The notes under the pieces were generated by a model. That model was not told the origin of the DNA, did not search any database, and saw only the letters and a list, made by a program, of their open reading frames with translations. Below are positions 18,533 through 27,353 of a DNA stretch of 64,000 bases, one piece after another. Position 1 is the first letter of the stretch, and the number at the start of each line of letters is the position of its first letter. The stretch is from Streptomyces sp. NBC_01591 (GTDB lineage Bacteria > Actinomycetota > Actinomycetes > Streptomycetales > Streptomycetaceae): the NCBI RefSeq assembly GCF_035918155.1, contig NZ_CP109327.1:7750001-7814000 (forward strand), given 5' to 3'. The position numbers and the translations under genes are program-made.

Positions 18533-19926
18533 AGGACGACGGGCCCAAGGGCTTCGACCTGGCGCGGCTCCTCGCGGAGCGCGGCGCCGAGCGCTACGAG
18601 CTGCACACCAAGTACCTCAATCACCAGCTGCCCCGGATGCTCCACACCATCGGCTTCGACAAGGTCTACGAACGGGCCGAGGGCGCACACTTCTGGGACG
18701 CGGACGGCAACGACTACCTCGACATGCTCGCCGGATTCGGCGTGATGGGCCTCGGCCGGCACCACCCCGTCGTACGCAAGGCCCTGCACGACGTCCTGGA
18801 CGCCTCGCTCGCCGACCTCACCCGCTTCGACTGTCAGCCGCTGCCCGGACTGCTGGCCGAGAAGCTGCTCGCGCACAGCCCGCACCTGGACCGGGTCTTC
18901 TTCGGCAACAGCGGCACGGAAGCGGTCGAGACGGCCCTGAAGTTCGCCCGCTATGCCACCGGCAGGCCCAGGATCCTCTACTGCACCCACGCCTTCCACG
19001 GCCTGACGACCGGCTCCCTCTCGGTCAACGGGGAGGACGGCTTCCGGGACGGCTTCGCCCCCCTGCTGCCGGACACCGCCATCGCGCTCGGCGATCTCGA
19101 CACACTGCGGCGCGAGCTGAAACGCGGTGACGTGGCGGCACTGGTCGTCGAGCCGATCCAGGGCAAGGGCGTCCACGCCGCGCCGCCCGGCTTCCTGCGG
19201 GAGGCGCAGGAACTGCTGCACAAGTACAAGGCCCTGCTCATCGCCGACGAGGTGCAGACCGGCCTCGGCAGGACCGGCGACTTCTACGCGTACCAGTACG
19301 AGGAGGGGGTGGAGCCCGATCTGGTCTGTGTCGCCAAGGCGCTCTCCGGCGGCTATGTGCCGGTCGGGGCGACTCTGGGCAAGGACTGGATCTTCCGACG
19401 CGTCTACTCGTCGATGGACCGGGTCCTGGTCCACTCCGCCAGCTTCGGCTCCAATGCCCAGGCGATGGCGGCCGGGCTCGCGGTCCTCGCGGTGATGGAG
19501 GACGAGGAGACCGTCGCCCACGCGCGCCGCACCGGTGAGCTGTTGCGTGACCGGCTGACCGCACTGGTCGACCGCTACGAGCTGCTGCACGAGGTGCGCG
19601 GGCGCGGGCTGATGATCGGCATCGAGTTCGGCCGGCCGTCGTCCCTCAAGCTGCGCAGCCGCTGGACCATGCTGCAGGCGGCCCGCAAGGGACTATTCGC
19701 GCAGATGGTGGTGGTGCCGCTGCTCCAGAAGCACCGCATCCTCACCCAGGTCTCGGGCGACCACCTGGAAGTGATCAAGCTGATTCCGCCGCTGGTGATC
19801 GACGAGGCGGACGTCGACCGGTTCGTCACGGCGTTCACCGCTGTGATGGATGACGCACACAGCGGCGGTGGGCTGATGTGGGACTTCGGCAGGACACTGG
19901 TGAAGCAGGCGGTCGCCAACCGCTGA
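18529..19926 (+). CDS. hpnO: Class III PLP-dependent aminotransferase, HpnO-like (aminobacteriohopanetriol formation)
   Basis: The 465-aa protein has the class III aminotransferase pattern: [13 protein letters not shown] (126-138), IADEVQTG (238-245) with D240 contacting the pyridine nitrogen, and the Schiff-base lysine K270 in CVAKALSGG. In other bacteria HpnO replaces the terminal carbonyl of a ribosylhopane-derived side chain with an amine, giving 35-aminobacteriohopanetriol. Placement after hpnH and dxs supports that role, though class III members are hard to tell apart by sequence. A ~30-residue N-terminal extension precedes the typical domain start. The ATG overlaps the dxs stop, making this the last gene of the overlapping run. 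Confidence 0.82.
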   Translation: MKDDGPKGFDLARLLAERGAERYELHTKYLNHQLPRMLHTIGFDKVYERAEGAHFWDADGNDYLDMLAGFGVMGLGRHHPVVRKALHDVLDASLADLTRFDCQPLPGLLAEKLLAHSPHLDRVFFGNSGTEAVETALKFARYATGRPRILYCTHAFHGLTTGSLSVNGEDGFRDGFAPLLPDTAIALGDLDTLRRELKRGDVAALVVEPIQGKGVHAAPPGFLREAQELLHKYKALLIADEVQTGLGRTGDFYAYQYEEGVEPDLVCVAKALSGGYVPVGATLGKDWIFRRVYSSMDRVLVHSASFGSNAQAMAAGLAVLAVMEDEETVAHARRTGELLRDRLTALVDRYELLHEVRGRGLMIGIEFGRPSSLKLRSRWTMLQAARKGLFAQMVVVPLLQKHRILTQVSGDHLEVIKLIPPLVIDEADVDRFVTAFTAVMDDAHSGGGLMWDFGRTLVKQAVANR

Positions 19927-19938
19927 TCCTGGAGGGTT

Positions 19939-19973
19939 TTGCCTGAGAGGCAAGAAATTTGCCTCTCAGGCAG
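19939..19973. promoter_or_regulatory. Paired palindromic operators in front of the XRE-cupin regulator gene
   Basis: Two copies of TTGCCT-NNN-AGGCA lie at 19939-19953 (TTGCCTGAGAGGCAA, perfect) and 19959-19973 (TTGCCTCTCAGGCAG, one end mismatch). Their centres are 20 bp apart, about two helical turns, and they end 20 bp before the regulator's ATG. The pair can also fold into a 13-bp hairpin (19940-19952 with 19960-19972) just after the hpnO stop, so it may double as a terminator. Autoregulation by the downstream HTH protein is the inference. Confidence 0.6.
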
Positions 19974-19993
19974 GTTCCTGGCCCAATGGGTAC

Positions 19994-20602
19994 ATGAATC
20001 CTCCAGACGGAGGGGCGGCCGACGAGCTGCCCGGAGTCGCACCACGCCTGCGCGATCTGCGCCGGAGCCGTGGTCTCACGCTGGAGACCGCCGCTCAGCG
20101 GGCGGGGCTCTCGCCCGCCCATCTCTCCCGGCTCGAAACGGGCCGTCGCCAGCCTTCGCTGCCGATGCTCCTCGGTCTTGCCAGGATCTACGGTACGACG
20201 GTCTCCGAACTGCTCGGCGAGACACCCCCGGAACGTGATGCGATCATCCGCGGTGGGAAGTTCGAGGGAGCCGAGGCCGATGGCTGGATGTACCGGCAGG
20301 CCGGTGGTTCCGGCCGGGCCATGCAGGCGCTCCGCGTCCGGGTTCCGCAGGCCGCGCAGAGCGATCTCGTGCGCGTCCATCCCGGCGAGGAATGGCTGTA
20401 CGTGCTCGCCGGACACCTCCGGGTCTGGCTCGGGGACACCGTGCACGACCTCGCCCCCGGTGACAGCGCGCACTTCGACTCGCTCACCCCGCACCGGATC
20501 ACGGCCGTCGACCGCGACGGTGCCGAGCTGCTCTTCGTCCACACCCTGCTGCAGAGCCCCGCCGCCGAGCTGTGTCTCGGCAGCGGTATCCACCGTCGCT
20601 GA
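19994..20602 (+). CDS. XRE-family transcriptional regulator with cupin sensor domain
   Basis: The 202-aa protein has an N-terminal helix-turn-helix of the Cro/CI type at about 15-70, with LETAAQRAGLSPAHLSRLETGRR in two parts giving the recognition helix. A C-terminal cupin_2 beta-barrel spans about 110-185, with the typical HPGEEWLYVLAGH and LAPGDSAHFDS segments. Such proteins sense a small ligand through the cupin. It follows the hopanoid operon in the same direction and has two phased palindromes just upstream, so it may control itself and perhaps the operon. No clear ribosome binding site precedes ATG 19994. Confidence 0.88.
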   Translation: MNPPDGGAADELPGVAPRLRDLRRSRGLTLETAAQRAGLSPAHLSRLETGRRQPSLPMLLGLARIYGTTVSELLGETPPERDAIIRGGKFEGAEADGWMYRQAGGSGRAMQALRVRVPQAAQSDLVRVHPGEEWLYVLAGHLRVWLGDTVHDLAPGDSAHFDSLTPHRITAVDRDGAELLFVHTLLQSPAAELCLGSGIHRR

Positions 20603-20635
20603 GACCGGCTTCTCCGGTCGCCAGAGAGGACCGTC

Positions 20636-20803
20636 ATGTCCGATTCAGAGAACTTCGACCCGCTGGGGTCCAGGAAGAACTACGAGGCCCAGGAGCGGAA
20701 GTTTCCGCGCGGCGTGGTGATCCGGCTGTTCGCCTACCTCATCGCCGGACACATTTTCGCGGCCTTCCTCTACCTGCTCTTCGCGGTGGCCGGCAAGGGC
20801 TGA
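20636..20803 (+). CDS. Small single-pass membrane protein (55 aa) at the end of the hopanoid locus
   Basis: A 55-residue protein with a charged N-terminal half (FDPLGSRKNYEAQERKFPRG) and one hydrophobic helix of about 25 residues from VVIRLFAYLIAG to the end AVAGKG. GAGAGGA lies 9 nt before the ATG. It is 33 bp after the XRE-cupin gene. A tiny membrane protein occupies the same place in other Streptomyces hopanoid loci and is, I believe, annotated as DUF6126; that name is from memory. Its role is unknown. It could be a partner of a membrane-bound hopanoid enzyme. Confidence 0.75.
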   Translation: MSDSENFDPLGSRKNYEAQERKFPRGVVIRLFAYLIAGHIFAAFLYLLFAVAGKG

Positions 20804-20824
20804 CCACCGCTGGCGGGCGCCCGG

Positions 20825-21637
20825 CTACGCCTCGTCGAGGAGCCGGTCACGCAGCCGTTCACGGGTCTCGGGGGCGAGTTTCAGGCCCTCGGAGAAGTAG
20901 CGCTCCGTGCTGCCCCAAGTCTCGTCGATGGTGGCGAACGCCGTGGTGAGGTACTCGGCATGGGCACCGAAGAGCGGGTTCAGCAGTTCCGTCACCTCGG
21001 CCGACATGCCGTCCGCCGAGGTGCCGCTGCGCTGCACCTTGTAGCGGCGGTGGGCGTCGTTGGACTTCAGGTAGTCGGCCTCGATGGCTTCGCGCTCGAC
21101 GCCGACGGCGAGCAGTGACACCGCGATCGACAGCCCGGCCCGGTCCTTGCCCGCCGCGCAGTGCATCAGGGCGGGAATGCTGTCCTCGGCCAGGGCGTGC
21201 AGCACCCGGCTGTGCTCGGCGGTGCGGTCCCGGATGATCGAGCGGTACGAGGCGAGCATCCGGTTCGTCCCCTTGCCGTCGCCGAGGATCGAGCGCAGCT
21301 GCTCGACATCGCCGTTGCGGACCATGTGCCAGAACTGCGAGCCGTCCGCCGGGTCGGAGAGCGGGATGCTCACATTCCGTACACCCGGCAGCTCCACGTC
21401 CAGCCCGTCGAGCCGGCGGTCGGCCGCGTTGCGGAAGTCGAAGACCGTGTGCAGACCGAGGGCGCCGAGGAAAGAGGCGTCCTCGGCGGTGGCGTGTGCG
21501 AGGTGGCCACTGCGGAAGAGCCGCCCGTGCCGCACCCGTCGGCCGTCCACGGTGGGCAGCCCGCCCACGTCGCGGAAGTTGCGGACACCCGCCAGCTCGG
21601 GTCCCGTCGACGGGACCTGCGGCAACTGCTGCGTCAC
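20825..21637 (-). CDS. Tyrosine-protein phosphatase (DSP-like, PTPLA/Y_phosphatase3 type)
   Basis: The 270-aa protein has the phosphatase P-loop HCAAGKDRAG with catalytic C160 and R166, and the N-terminal NFRDVGGLPT and GRLFRSGHL signatures of the Y_phosphatase3 family. Enzymes of this group act on phosphotyrosine or on phosphoinositides. A general-acid Asp lies in the IPLSDPADG segment near 95. The GTG start has AGGAGT 7 nt upstream. It converges on the hopanoid locus and is divergent from the GH36 gene, with which it shares a 225-bp promoter region. Nothing links it clearly to either neighbour. Confidence 0.88.
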   Translation of the reverse strand: MTQQLPQVPSTGPELAGVRNFRDVGGLPTVDGRRVRHGRLFRSGHLAHATAEDASFLGALGLHTVFDFRNAADRRLDGLDVELPGVRNVSIPLSDPADGSQFWHMVRNGDVEQLRSILGDGKGTNRMLASYRSIIRDRTAEHSRVLHALAEDSIPALMHCAAGKDRAGLSIAVSLLAVGVEREAIEADYLKSNDAHRRYKVQRSGTSADGMSAEVTELLNPLFGAHAEYLTTAFATIDETWGSTERYFSEGLKLAPETRERLRDRLLDEA

Positions 21638-21862
21638 AGTGACTCCTGGAGTGTCTGGTGCCGACGGGAGTCGCCGACAAGGCCACTCCCGCGACGATAC
21701 GACATTGATTCCTCAGGCAATCATCTCGGCCTTTCCCTGTCGATACCTGGGCGAACTCCGGTTCTCCTGCGGCCGATCCGCCCGGTGAATTCCTAGCCGG
21801 ACCGTTGCCCATGCCTCACCAATGGTCGATGATGTGCGGAACTGTTGGAATGTGGGGATGCG

Positions 21863-23959
21863 ATGATCGAGACGGGCAACACCGGCCGGACCTGGCTGCT
21901 CACCGGGGCGAGCAGCAGCTACGCACTGCGACTGACCGAGCAGGACGAGCTGATCCATCTGCACTGGGGGCCGAGGATCACCCTCGCCGCGGCCGAGGCG
22001 CTGGCCGCGGCACCGGAGCTGCCCTTCAGGGGCTTCGAGTCCCACCTCGACGGCCGGGAGGAATATCCGGTGGAGGGCGGCCCCAGGTTCGTCCGCCCGG
22101 CGCTCTCGGTGCGTACCCCCGAGGTTCGCGGCACCGAGTGGGCCTTCGGTGCCGCCGTGGTGGACGGGGACGAACTGCGTATCGGCTTCACCGACCCCGT
22201 GCACCGGCTCGCCCTCACCCTGCACTACCGGATGCGGGACGACTCCGATGTCGTGGAGCGCTGGGCCACCGTCGCCCACGCCGGACCGGACGGCCCGCCG
22301 CTGGAACTGCTCCGCGCCGACGCGGCCGCCTGGTCGCTGCCCGCCCGCGACGGCTGGCGGCTGAGCCGGCTGCACGGCCGCTGGGCGGCGGAGTCGCGGA
22401 TCGCGCGGGCGGAGCTGACCTACGGCGAGAGCGTCATCTCCAGCAGGCGGGGCCACACCGGCCACCAGTACCTGCCGTGGGTCGCGCTGGATGCCGACGG
22501 TGTGGCCACCGAGGAGAGCGGAGAGGTGTACGGCTGCGCACTCGGCTGGTCCGGGTCGTGGCGGATCTCCGTGCAGCGGCTGCCCGACGGGCTCGTGCAG
22601 ATCACCGGCGGCGCCGGCTACGACGACTCCGGACTGCTGCGGCTCGCACCGGGGGAGTCGTACGCCACTCCCGTGTTCGCCGGCCTGTGGAGCGGCCAGG
22701 GGTTCGGCGGGGCGAGCCGTGCCTGGCATGCCTGGCAGCTGGCCCATGTGATCCCGGACGCGGAGAACCTGCGGCCGGTGCTCTACAACTCCTGGGAGGC
22801 CACGGGCTTCGACATCTCCATGGAGCAGCAGCGCGCCCTCGCCGAGCGCGCCGCAGCGATGGGTGTCGAGTTGTTCGTCGTGGACGACGCGTGGTTCGGG
22901 CAGCGGACCAGTGACCGGGCCGGGCTCGGCGACTGGACGCCCAATCCGGACCGCTTCCCGGGCGGGCTGAAGCCGCTCGCCGACGAAGTGCACGGGCTCG
23001 GCATGCAGTTCGGCATCTGGGTCGAGCCGGAAATGGTCAATGCCGACAGTGATCTCTATCGCGCGCACCCCGACTGGGTGCAGCACTTCCCCGGGCGGGC
23101 GCGGACGGAGTACCGCAACCAGCTGGTGCTCAATCTGGCCCGCCCCGATGTGCAGGAATATCTCTGGGAACAGCTGGACACGCTGCTCTCCGAGACGCCC
23201 GTCGACTATGTGAAATGGGATTTCAACCGCTGCTTCACCGATGCCGGCTGGCCGGGCGAGGAGTACCCGCAGAAACTCTGGGTCGAGCATGTGGACGCTC
23301 TGTACGCACTGATCGACCGGCTCAGGGCCGCGCACCCCTCGGTCGCGTTCGAGTCCTGCTCGGGCGGCGGCGGCCGGATCGACCTGGGGATCCTGTCCCG
23401 TACGGACCAGGTGTGGACCTCCGACAACACCGACCCGCTCGACCGTCTCGCCATCCAGGAGGGCTTCGGGCACATCCATCCGGCCCGGGTGATGGCCGCC
23501 TGGGTCACCGACAGCCCGAACCACCAGCTCAACGGCAGGGTGAGCTCGCTGCGCTTCCGTTTCGTGAGTGCGATGGCCGGTGTGCTCGGGGTCGGCGGGG
23601 ACCTCACCGAATGGAGCGAGGAGGAGCTGGCCGAGGCTCGGACCTGGGTGGACCTCTACAAGGAGATCCGTCCGGTCGTGCAGCAGGGAGCGCTGTACCG
23701 GCTGCGTGAGCCGCGCGGTGGACTGAGCGCGGTCCAGTACGTCCACGGGGTGGAGACCGTGGTCCTGATGTGGCTGGAGGCGCAGCGATACGGGGAGCGG
23801 CCCCCGGCCCTGCGGCTGCGCGGGCTCGACCCCGCGGCGACGTACACCTGCCTGGACACGGGGGCGGTGCACCACGGTTCGGTACTGCTGCATCAGGGGC
23901 TGCACACCGGACTCCGGGGGGATCTCGACGCGCGGGTGCTGAGGCTGCGGCGGGGGTGA
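21863..23959 (+). CDS. GH36 alpha-galactosidase
   Basis: The 698-aa protein has the GH36 plan: an N-terminal beta-supersandwich (about 1-330), a TIM barrel with the nucleophile D453 in YVKWDFNR, and the acid/base region WTSDNTDPLDR (D521). LYNSWEATGFD and VDDAWFG mark the substrate pocket. It hydrolyses terminal alpha-1,6-galactosides such as melibiose or raffinose. No signal peptide is visible, so it is cytoplasmic. The ATG at 21863 is preferred over an in-frame TTG at 21845; the ribosome site GGGG is weak. No transporter or regulator is adjacent. Confidence 0.92.
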   Translation: MIETGNTGRTWLLTGASSSYALRLTEQDELIHLHWGPRITLAAAEALAAAPELPFRGFESHLDGREEYPVEGGPRFVRPALSVRTPEVRGTEWAFGAAVVDGDELRIGFTDPVHRLALTLHYRMRDDSDVVERWATVAHAGPDGPPLELLRADAAAWSLPARDGWRLSRLHGRWAAESRIARAELTYGESVISSRRGHTGHQYLPWVALDADGVATEESGEVYGCALGWSGSWRISVQRLPDGLVQITGGAGYDDSGLLRLAPGESYATPVFAGLWSGQGFGGASRAWHAWQLAHVIPDAENLRPVLYNSWEATGFDISMEQQRALAERAAAMGVELFVVDDAWFGQRTSDRAGLGDWTPNPDRFPGGLKPLADEVHGLGMQFGIWVEPEMVNADSDLYRAHPDWVQHFPGRARTEYRNQLVLNLARPDVQEYLWEQLDTLLSETPVDYVKWDFNRCFTDAGWPGEEYPQKLWVEHVDALYALIDRLRAAHPSVAFESCSGGGGRIDLGILSRTDQVWTSDNTDPLDRLAIQEGFGHIHPARVMAAWVTDSPNHQLNGRVSSLRFRFVSAMAGVLGVGGDLTEWSEEELAEARTWVDLYKEIRPVVQQGALYRLREPRGGLSAVQYVHGVETVVLMWLEAQRYGERPPALRLRGLDPAATYTCLDTGAVHHGSVLLHQGLHTGLRGDLDARVLRLRRG

Positions 23960-24230
23960 CAGACGGGACATGTCCGTAATGCGGGCTTTTGTCCGAACAT
24001 CGCCCGTTTGTATGGGAGATGATCGCCGTCTCGTGAGCGGGATCATATCCGTGACGGTGTGTGGTGACGGGAGGGTCGGGTATTCCGTGCGCGGCGCGGA
24101 AATTCAAGATCCTTAATCCACGGAGTGTGACCGGAATTCCGCGCCGATTTCCCCGGCGCGGATTCCGGTGTGGAACCCGTGGCTTGTTCTCATCGTCCCG
24201 ACTCGCTTACGGTCACCGTCAATCCGGACG

Positions 24231-24400
24231 GACCGCCTAATCCTGCCGCCGACCGGAATTCGCATCCACTCATCGCGTGGCAGGAGCGGGGGAACCAGGT
24301 AAGCCGCCGACCGGAGAATTCCGGCCGGCTCGGGGTGAAGTCGCGCTCAGCGCGGCCGGGCATCTCCAGCCCGAACCCGACAGCTCACCTCGCAGGCGCC
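24231..24400 (+). ncRNA. Cyclic di-AMP riboswitch (ydaO-yuaA type) upstream of the cell-wall hydrolase gene
   Basis: The sequence has the hallmarks of actinobacterial ydaO riboswitches: an opening CCGCCTAATCCTG, then AGCGGGGGAACCAGGTAA near 24286-24303, GGGGTGAAGT near 24332-24341, and the closing GAACCCGACAGCTCACCTCG followed by CAGGCGCC near 24373-24400. It ends about 17 nt before the ATG of a LysM-M23 protein, the usual partner of this riboswitch in Streptomyces. Exact ends of the pairing elements are my estimate. The remaining upstream DNA (23960-24230) presumably holds the promoter; I see no gene in it. Confidence 0.88.
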
Positions 24401-24416
24401 GGAGAGGAAATACTTC

Positions 24417-25361
24417 ATGCCCATATCGGGTAAGCACCGTCGTCCGAAGATCAGCACCATCGCCCGTGGCGTCGCCGCGGCAAGCGCCGGCGGCGCCGTC
24501 GTCGCACTGCCGCTGCTCGGTGCCACCGGTGCCCACGCCGCGGAGCAGGCCGCCCCGGCCGCCGCGCCGCAGTCGGCCGCCGCCACCATGCACGCCGCGC
24601 CGGTCGCGCAGAAGAAGGCAGCCACCACGACCACGACGTACTCCGTCGTCTCCGGCGACTACCTGTCGAAGATCGCCGCCGAGCACAAGGTCAAGGGCGG
24701 CTGGCAGAAGCTGTACCAGGACAACCGCAAGGTCGTCGGCGAGGACCCCAGCCTGATCTTCCCGGGCATGAAGCTGACCCTCGGCTCCAAGGCCTCCGGC
24801 AACGCCGCGCCCACCGGCGCCGGCACCGGCTCGGCCCTCCCGTCGAAGGTGGCCACAGCGCCCTCGACGGCCGCGGAGAAGTCCGCCCCGGCCAAGTCCT
24901 CGGCCGCCCCGGAGTCCAAGGCCCCGGCCTCCGCCCCGGCCGCCCAGAGCAACGGCTCCGGCTACGTCCACCCGGTCCCCGGCAACCACACCACCAACTA
25001 CCGCGCCTCCGGCTCCAACTGGTCCAGCGGCAGCCACTCCGGGATCGACTTCCCGGTCGCCACCGGCACCAGCGTGAAGTCCATCACCTCCGGCACCGTC
25101 GTCGCCGCCGGCTGGGGCGGCGCGTACGGCAACCAGGTCGTCATCAAGCACGCCGACGGCCGCTACTCGCAGTACGGCCACCTGTCCTCCGCCTCCGTCT
25201 CGGTGGGCCAGGCCGTGAGCGCCGGTCAGCAGATCGGCCTCTCCGGCTCCACCGGCAACTCCACCGGTCCGCACCTTCACTTCGAGGTCCGCACGGGCCC
25301 GGCCTACGGCTCGGACATCGACCCGATCGCCTACCTGGCCTCGCACGGCATCTACGTCTGA
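24417..25361 (+). CDS. Secreted LysM and M23 peptidase domain cell-wall hydrolase
   Basis: The 314-aa protein has a signal peptide ending near AHA-AEQ (40-43), a LysM domain at about 74-122 (YSVVSGDYLSKIAAEHKVKGG start), an Ala/Pro/Lys-rich linker (about 123-195) and an M23 domain with the zinc ligands in HSGID and HLHFE. It binds peptidoglycan and cleaves peptide cross-links during growth, germination or sporulation. GGAGAGGAAA precedes ATG 24417. The upstream ydaO riboswitch indicates that c-di-AMP lowers its expression, as for resuscitation and wall-remodelling genes in Streptomyces. Confidence 0.93.
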   Translation: MPISGKHRRPKISTIARGVAAASAGGAVVALPLLGATGAHAAEQAAPAAAPQSAAATMHAAPVAQKKAATTTTTYSVVSGDYLSKIAAEHKVKGGWQKLYQDNRKVVGEDPSLIFPGMKLTLGSKASGNAAPTGAGTGSALPSKVATAPSTAAEKSAPAKSSAAPESKAPASAPAAQSNGSGYVHPVPGNHTTNYRASGSNWSSGSHSGIDFPVATGTSVKSITSGTVVAAGWGGAYGNQVVIKHADGRYSQYGHLSSASVSVGQAVSAGQQIGLSGSTGNSTGPHLHFEVRTGPAYGSDIDPIAYLASHGIYV

Positions 25362-25405
25362 GCCGAACGGCCGGGCAGCTGGGTGACAGCATGACCTGAG
25401 CAACA

Positions 25406-25443
25406 CAGCAGGGGCGGTGCGCGGCGGCGCACCGCCCCTGCTG
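25406..25443 (+). terminator. Hairpin terminator after the M23 gene
   Basis: A perfect 17-bp stem (25406-25422 with 25427-25443) with a 4-nt loop, followed by TGCTTATTCCCCCTTTA, a partly T-rich tail. It closes the riboswitch-controlled transcript. Confidence 0.88.
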
Positions 25444-25548
25444 CTTATTCCCCCTTTACCAAAAACTGACTGGGTGGTCTATCTCACCACCCGTCAACCC
25501 CTTATTACGGTCGCGTAGGTCACATTCGGCGGTGCAGGATAAGCGTTT

Positions 25549-26394
25549 GTGGCAGACGATTCGAGAAAAAATCAACGTGGCGTCAACAACCGACAGGGCG
25601 TCATCGGGTCGTACGCGGCGATTGGCGACAGTTTCACCGAGGGAGTCGGCGACCCCGGCCCGGACGGGACCTTCGTCGGCTGGGCGGACCGTTTCGCGGT
25701 ACTTCTCGCGGACCAGCTCCCGGACCCCGATGCGGCGACGGAGACCGAAGGTTCCGTGCACGGGAATTTCAGGTACGCCAATCTCGCCGTACGCGGACGC
25801 CTCCTCGACCAGATCGTCGAGGAGCAGGTGCCGCGCGCCAAGGAGCTCGCACCCGACCTGGTGAGCTTCTGTGCGGGCGGCAACGACATCATCCGGCCGG
25901 GCACCGACCCCGACGACGTGGCCGAGCGCTTCGAGCGCGCCGTTGCCGAACTGACCCAAGCGGTCGGCACGGTCATGGTCACCACCGGCTTCGACACCCG
26001 TGGCATTCCCGTGCTGCGCCATCTGCGCGGCAAGATCGCCACCTACACCGCCCATGTGAGGGCCATCGCCGACCGCTACGACTGCCCGGTCCTGGACCTG
26101 TGGTCGCTGCGGTCCGTCCAGGACAGGCGCGCCTGGGACGACGACCGGCTCCACCTGTCGCCCGAGGGACACACCAGGGTCGCGCTGCGCGCCGCACAGG
26201 TACTCGGCATCGACGTGCCGGCCGACCCCGACCAGGAATGGCCCCCGCAGGCACAGCGCGGCACCCTCGAAGTGCGGCGCGACGACATCCACTGGGCGCG
26301 CGAGTACCTGGTGCCGTGGATCGGCCGACGGCTGCGCGGCGAGTCCTCGGGCGACCACGTCGAAGCCAAGCGGCCGGATCTCCTGCCGCTCTAG
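25549..26394 (+). CDS. SGNH/GDSL-family hydrolase
   Basis: The 281-aa cytoplasmic-type protein has the block I motif AAIGDSFTEGVGD with nucleophile S28, the GGNDII block III near residue 106 and the catalytic Asp-His pair in DDRLHLSPEGHTRVA near residue 198-210. The family hydrolyses esters of lipids, acetylated sugars or other acyl groups. There is no signal peptide, and the N-terminus is Asn/Arg/Gln-rich. The GTG at 25549 follows AGGA. A perfect bidirectional hairpin separates it from the convergent STM4011-type gene. The substrate is unknown. Confidence 0.88.
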   Translation: MADDSRKNQRGVNNRQGVIGSYAAIGDSFTEGVGDPGPDGTFVGWADRFAVLLADQLPDPDAATETEGSVHGNFRYANLAVRGRLLDQIVEEQVPRAKELAPDLVSFCAGGNDIIRPGTDPDDVAERFERAVAELTQAVGTVMVTTGFDTRGIPVLRHLRGKIATYTAHVRAIADRYDCPVLDLWSLRSVQDRRAWDDDRLHLSPEGHTRVALRAAQVLGIDVPADPDQEWPPQAQRGTLEVRRDDIHWAREYLVPWIGRRLRGESSGDHVEAKRPDLLPL

Positions 26395-26439
26395 CACCGG
26401 ACCTCCTGCCGCTCCGGACGGGCGTCCGCGCCGTGGTGC

Positions 26440-26488
26440 CGTCGCTCGCCGGACCGGCCTGAACCTCAGGCCGGTCCGGCGAGCGACG
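26440..26488. terminator. Bidirectional hairpin terminator between convergent genes
   Basis: A perfect 21-bp inverted repeat (26440-26460 and 26468-26488) with a 7-nt loop lies between the GDSL hydrolase (+) and the STM4011-type gene (-). The right arm covers the last seven codons of the latter, whose stop is at 26466-26468. Confidence 0.88.
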
Positions 26489-27353
26489 ACAGCGGGGCGG
26501 CCGGTATCCGCTCCAGCACACCACCCGCGAAGACGTCGTACAGCGGCAGCGTCTCCAGGTGCACATAACCGATGTGGCAGTCGCAGACCGCCAGCGGACA
26601 GGCGCGCGGACCGAGAGACCGCCGGTAGCTCCCGTCGTAGAGATTGCCGAGCTCCGCCGGTACGAAATGGCAGCGCCGCACGGTGCCGTCACCGTCCACC
26701 GAGATGACCGACTCACCGGTCCTGCAGGGCAGCCCGGCCGACCGGTGCGGATGCCGGCTGTACGGGAAGAGCGGGTCGATGGCCGTCCAGCGGTCCGCCT
26801 CCTCGTCCGTATAGGTGTGGCCCTCCGCCGCGTTCACCCAGAGATAGACCTCGTCCGGCAGCGCGGCGCGCAGCCGCCGCGCCTCGTCGAGATGGTCGTC
26901 GAGCCCGACGACACCGACACTGTGCCGGATGCCGAGCGCGGTCAGCTCCCGGCACTTGGTGAGGAACCGCTCGTACGGCGTCTGCCCCGGGTGGTAGGTG
27001 CACCACAGCGCGATCTTCTCGCGGCCCGCACCGGCCTCGGCCAGCCACCCCGTGCGGCTGCTGATGTTGGTCTGGATCGCGACCCGGCGGATGTGCGGCA
27101 GCTGTGCCAGCTCGACCAGCGCACGGCGGTACCAGGAGCGGACCAGGCCCTCGCCCCACGGCGTGAACAGCACCGAGATCCGGTCACCGGTCTGCGCCGC
27201 GGCCCACGCCGTGAACCGCTCCAGCGCGGCCCGGTCGGCACGCAGCTGCTCCCGGCTGTCGCGCCGCTTGGCGAACGGGCAGTACGGACAGTCGTAGTCG
27301 CACGACGAGAGCGGGCCGCGGTAGAGGATCGTCAGGTCCATGGGCGCACTCAC
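26466..27353 (-). CDS. STM4011-family radical SAM protein
   Basis: The 295-aa protein has the radical SAM cysteines C18-x3-C22-x2-C25 in SSCDYDCPYCPF and a C-terminal cysteine cluster (C in LPCRTGES, RRCHFVP, and ACPLAVCDCH) that looks like a SPASM-type auxiliary iron-sulfur site. It heads the 3' end of a - strand cassette that matches the Salmonella STM4011-STM4015 order. The reaction is unknown. Auxiliary clusters in related enzymes often accompany peptide or protein modification. The GTG at 27353 overlaps the stop of the STM4012-type gene (GTGA); an ATG four codons later is the alternative start. Confidence 0.85.
   Translation of the reverse strand: MSAPMDLTILYRGPLSSCDYDCPYCPFAKRRDSREQLRADRAALERFTAWAAAQTGDRISVLFTPWGEGLVRSWYRRALVELAQLPHIRRVAIQTNISSRTGWLAEAGAGREKIALWCTYHPGQTPYERFLTKCRELTALGIRHSVGVVGLDDHLDEARRLRAALPDEVYLWVNAAEGHTYTDEEADRWTAIDPLFPYSRHPHRSAGLPCRTGESVISVDGDGTVRRCHFVPAELGNLYDGSYRRSLGPRACPLAVCDCHIGYVHLETLPLYDVFAGGVLERIPAAPLSSLAGPA

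Noticed and set aside
19931..19975. Glycine-type riboswitch or simple terminator
   Set aside because: The GCCTGAGAGG sequence looks superficially like a riboswitch core, but it lacks the other conserved elements; symmetry and spacing fit paired operators better.
24170..24433. An 87-residue reading frame through the region before the M23 gene
   Set aside because: It runs through the ydaO riboswitch and has no ribosome site or family resemblance.
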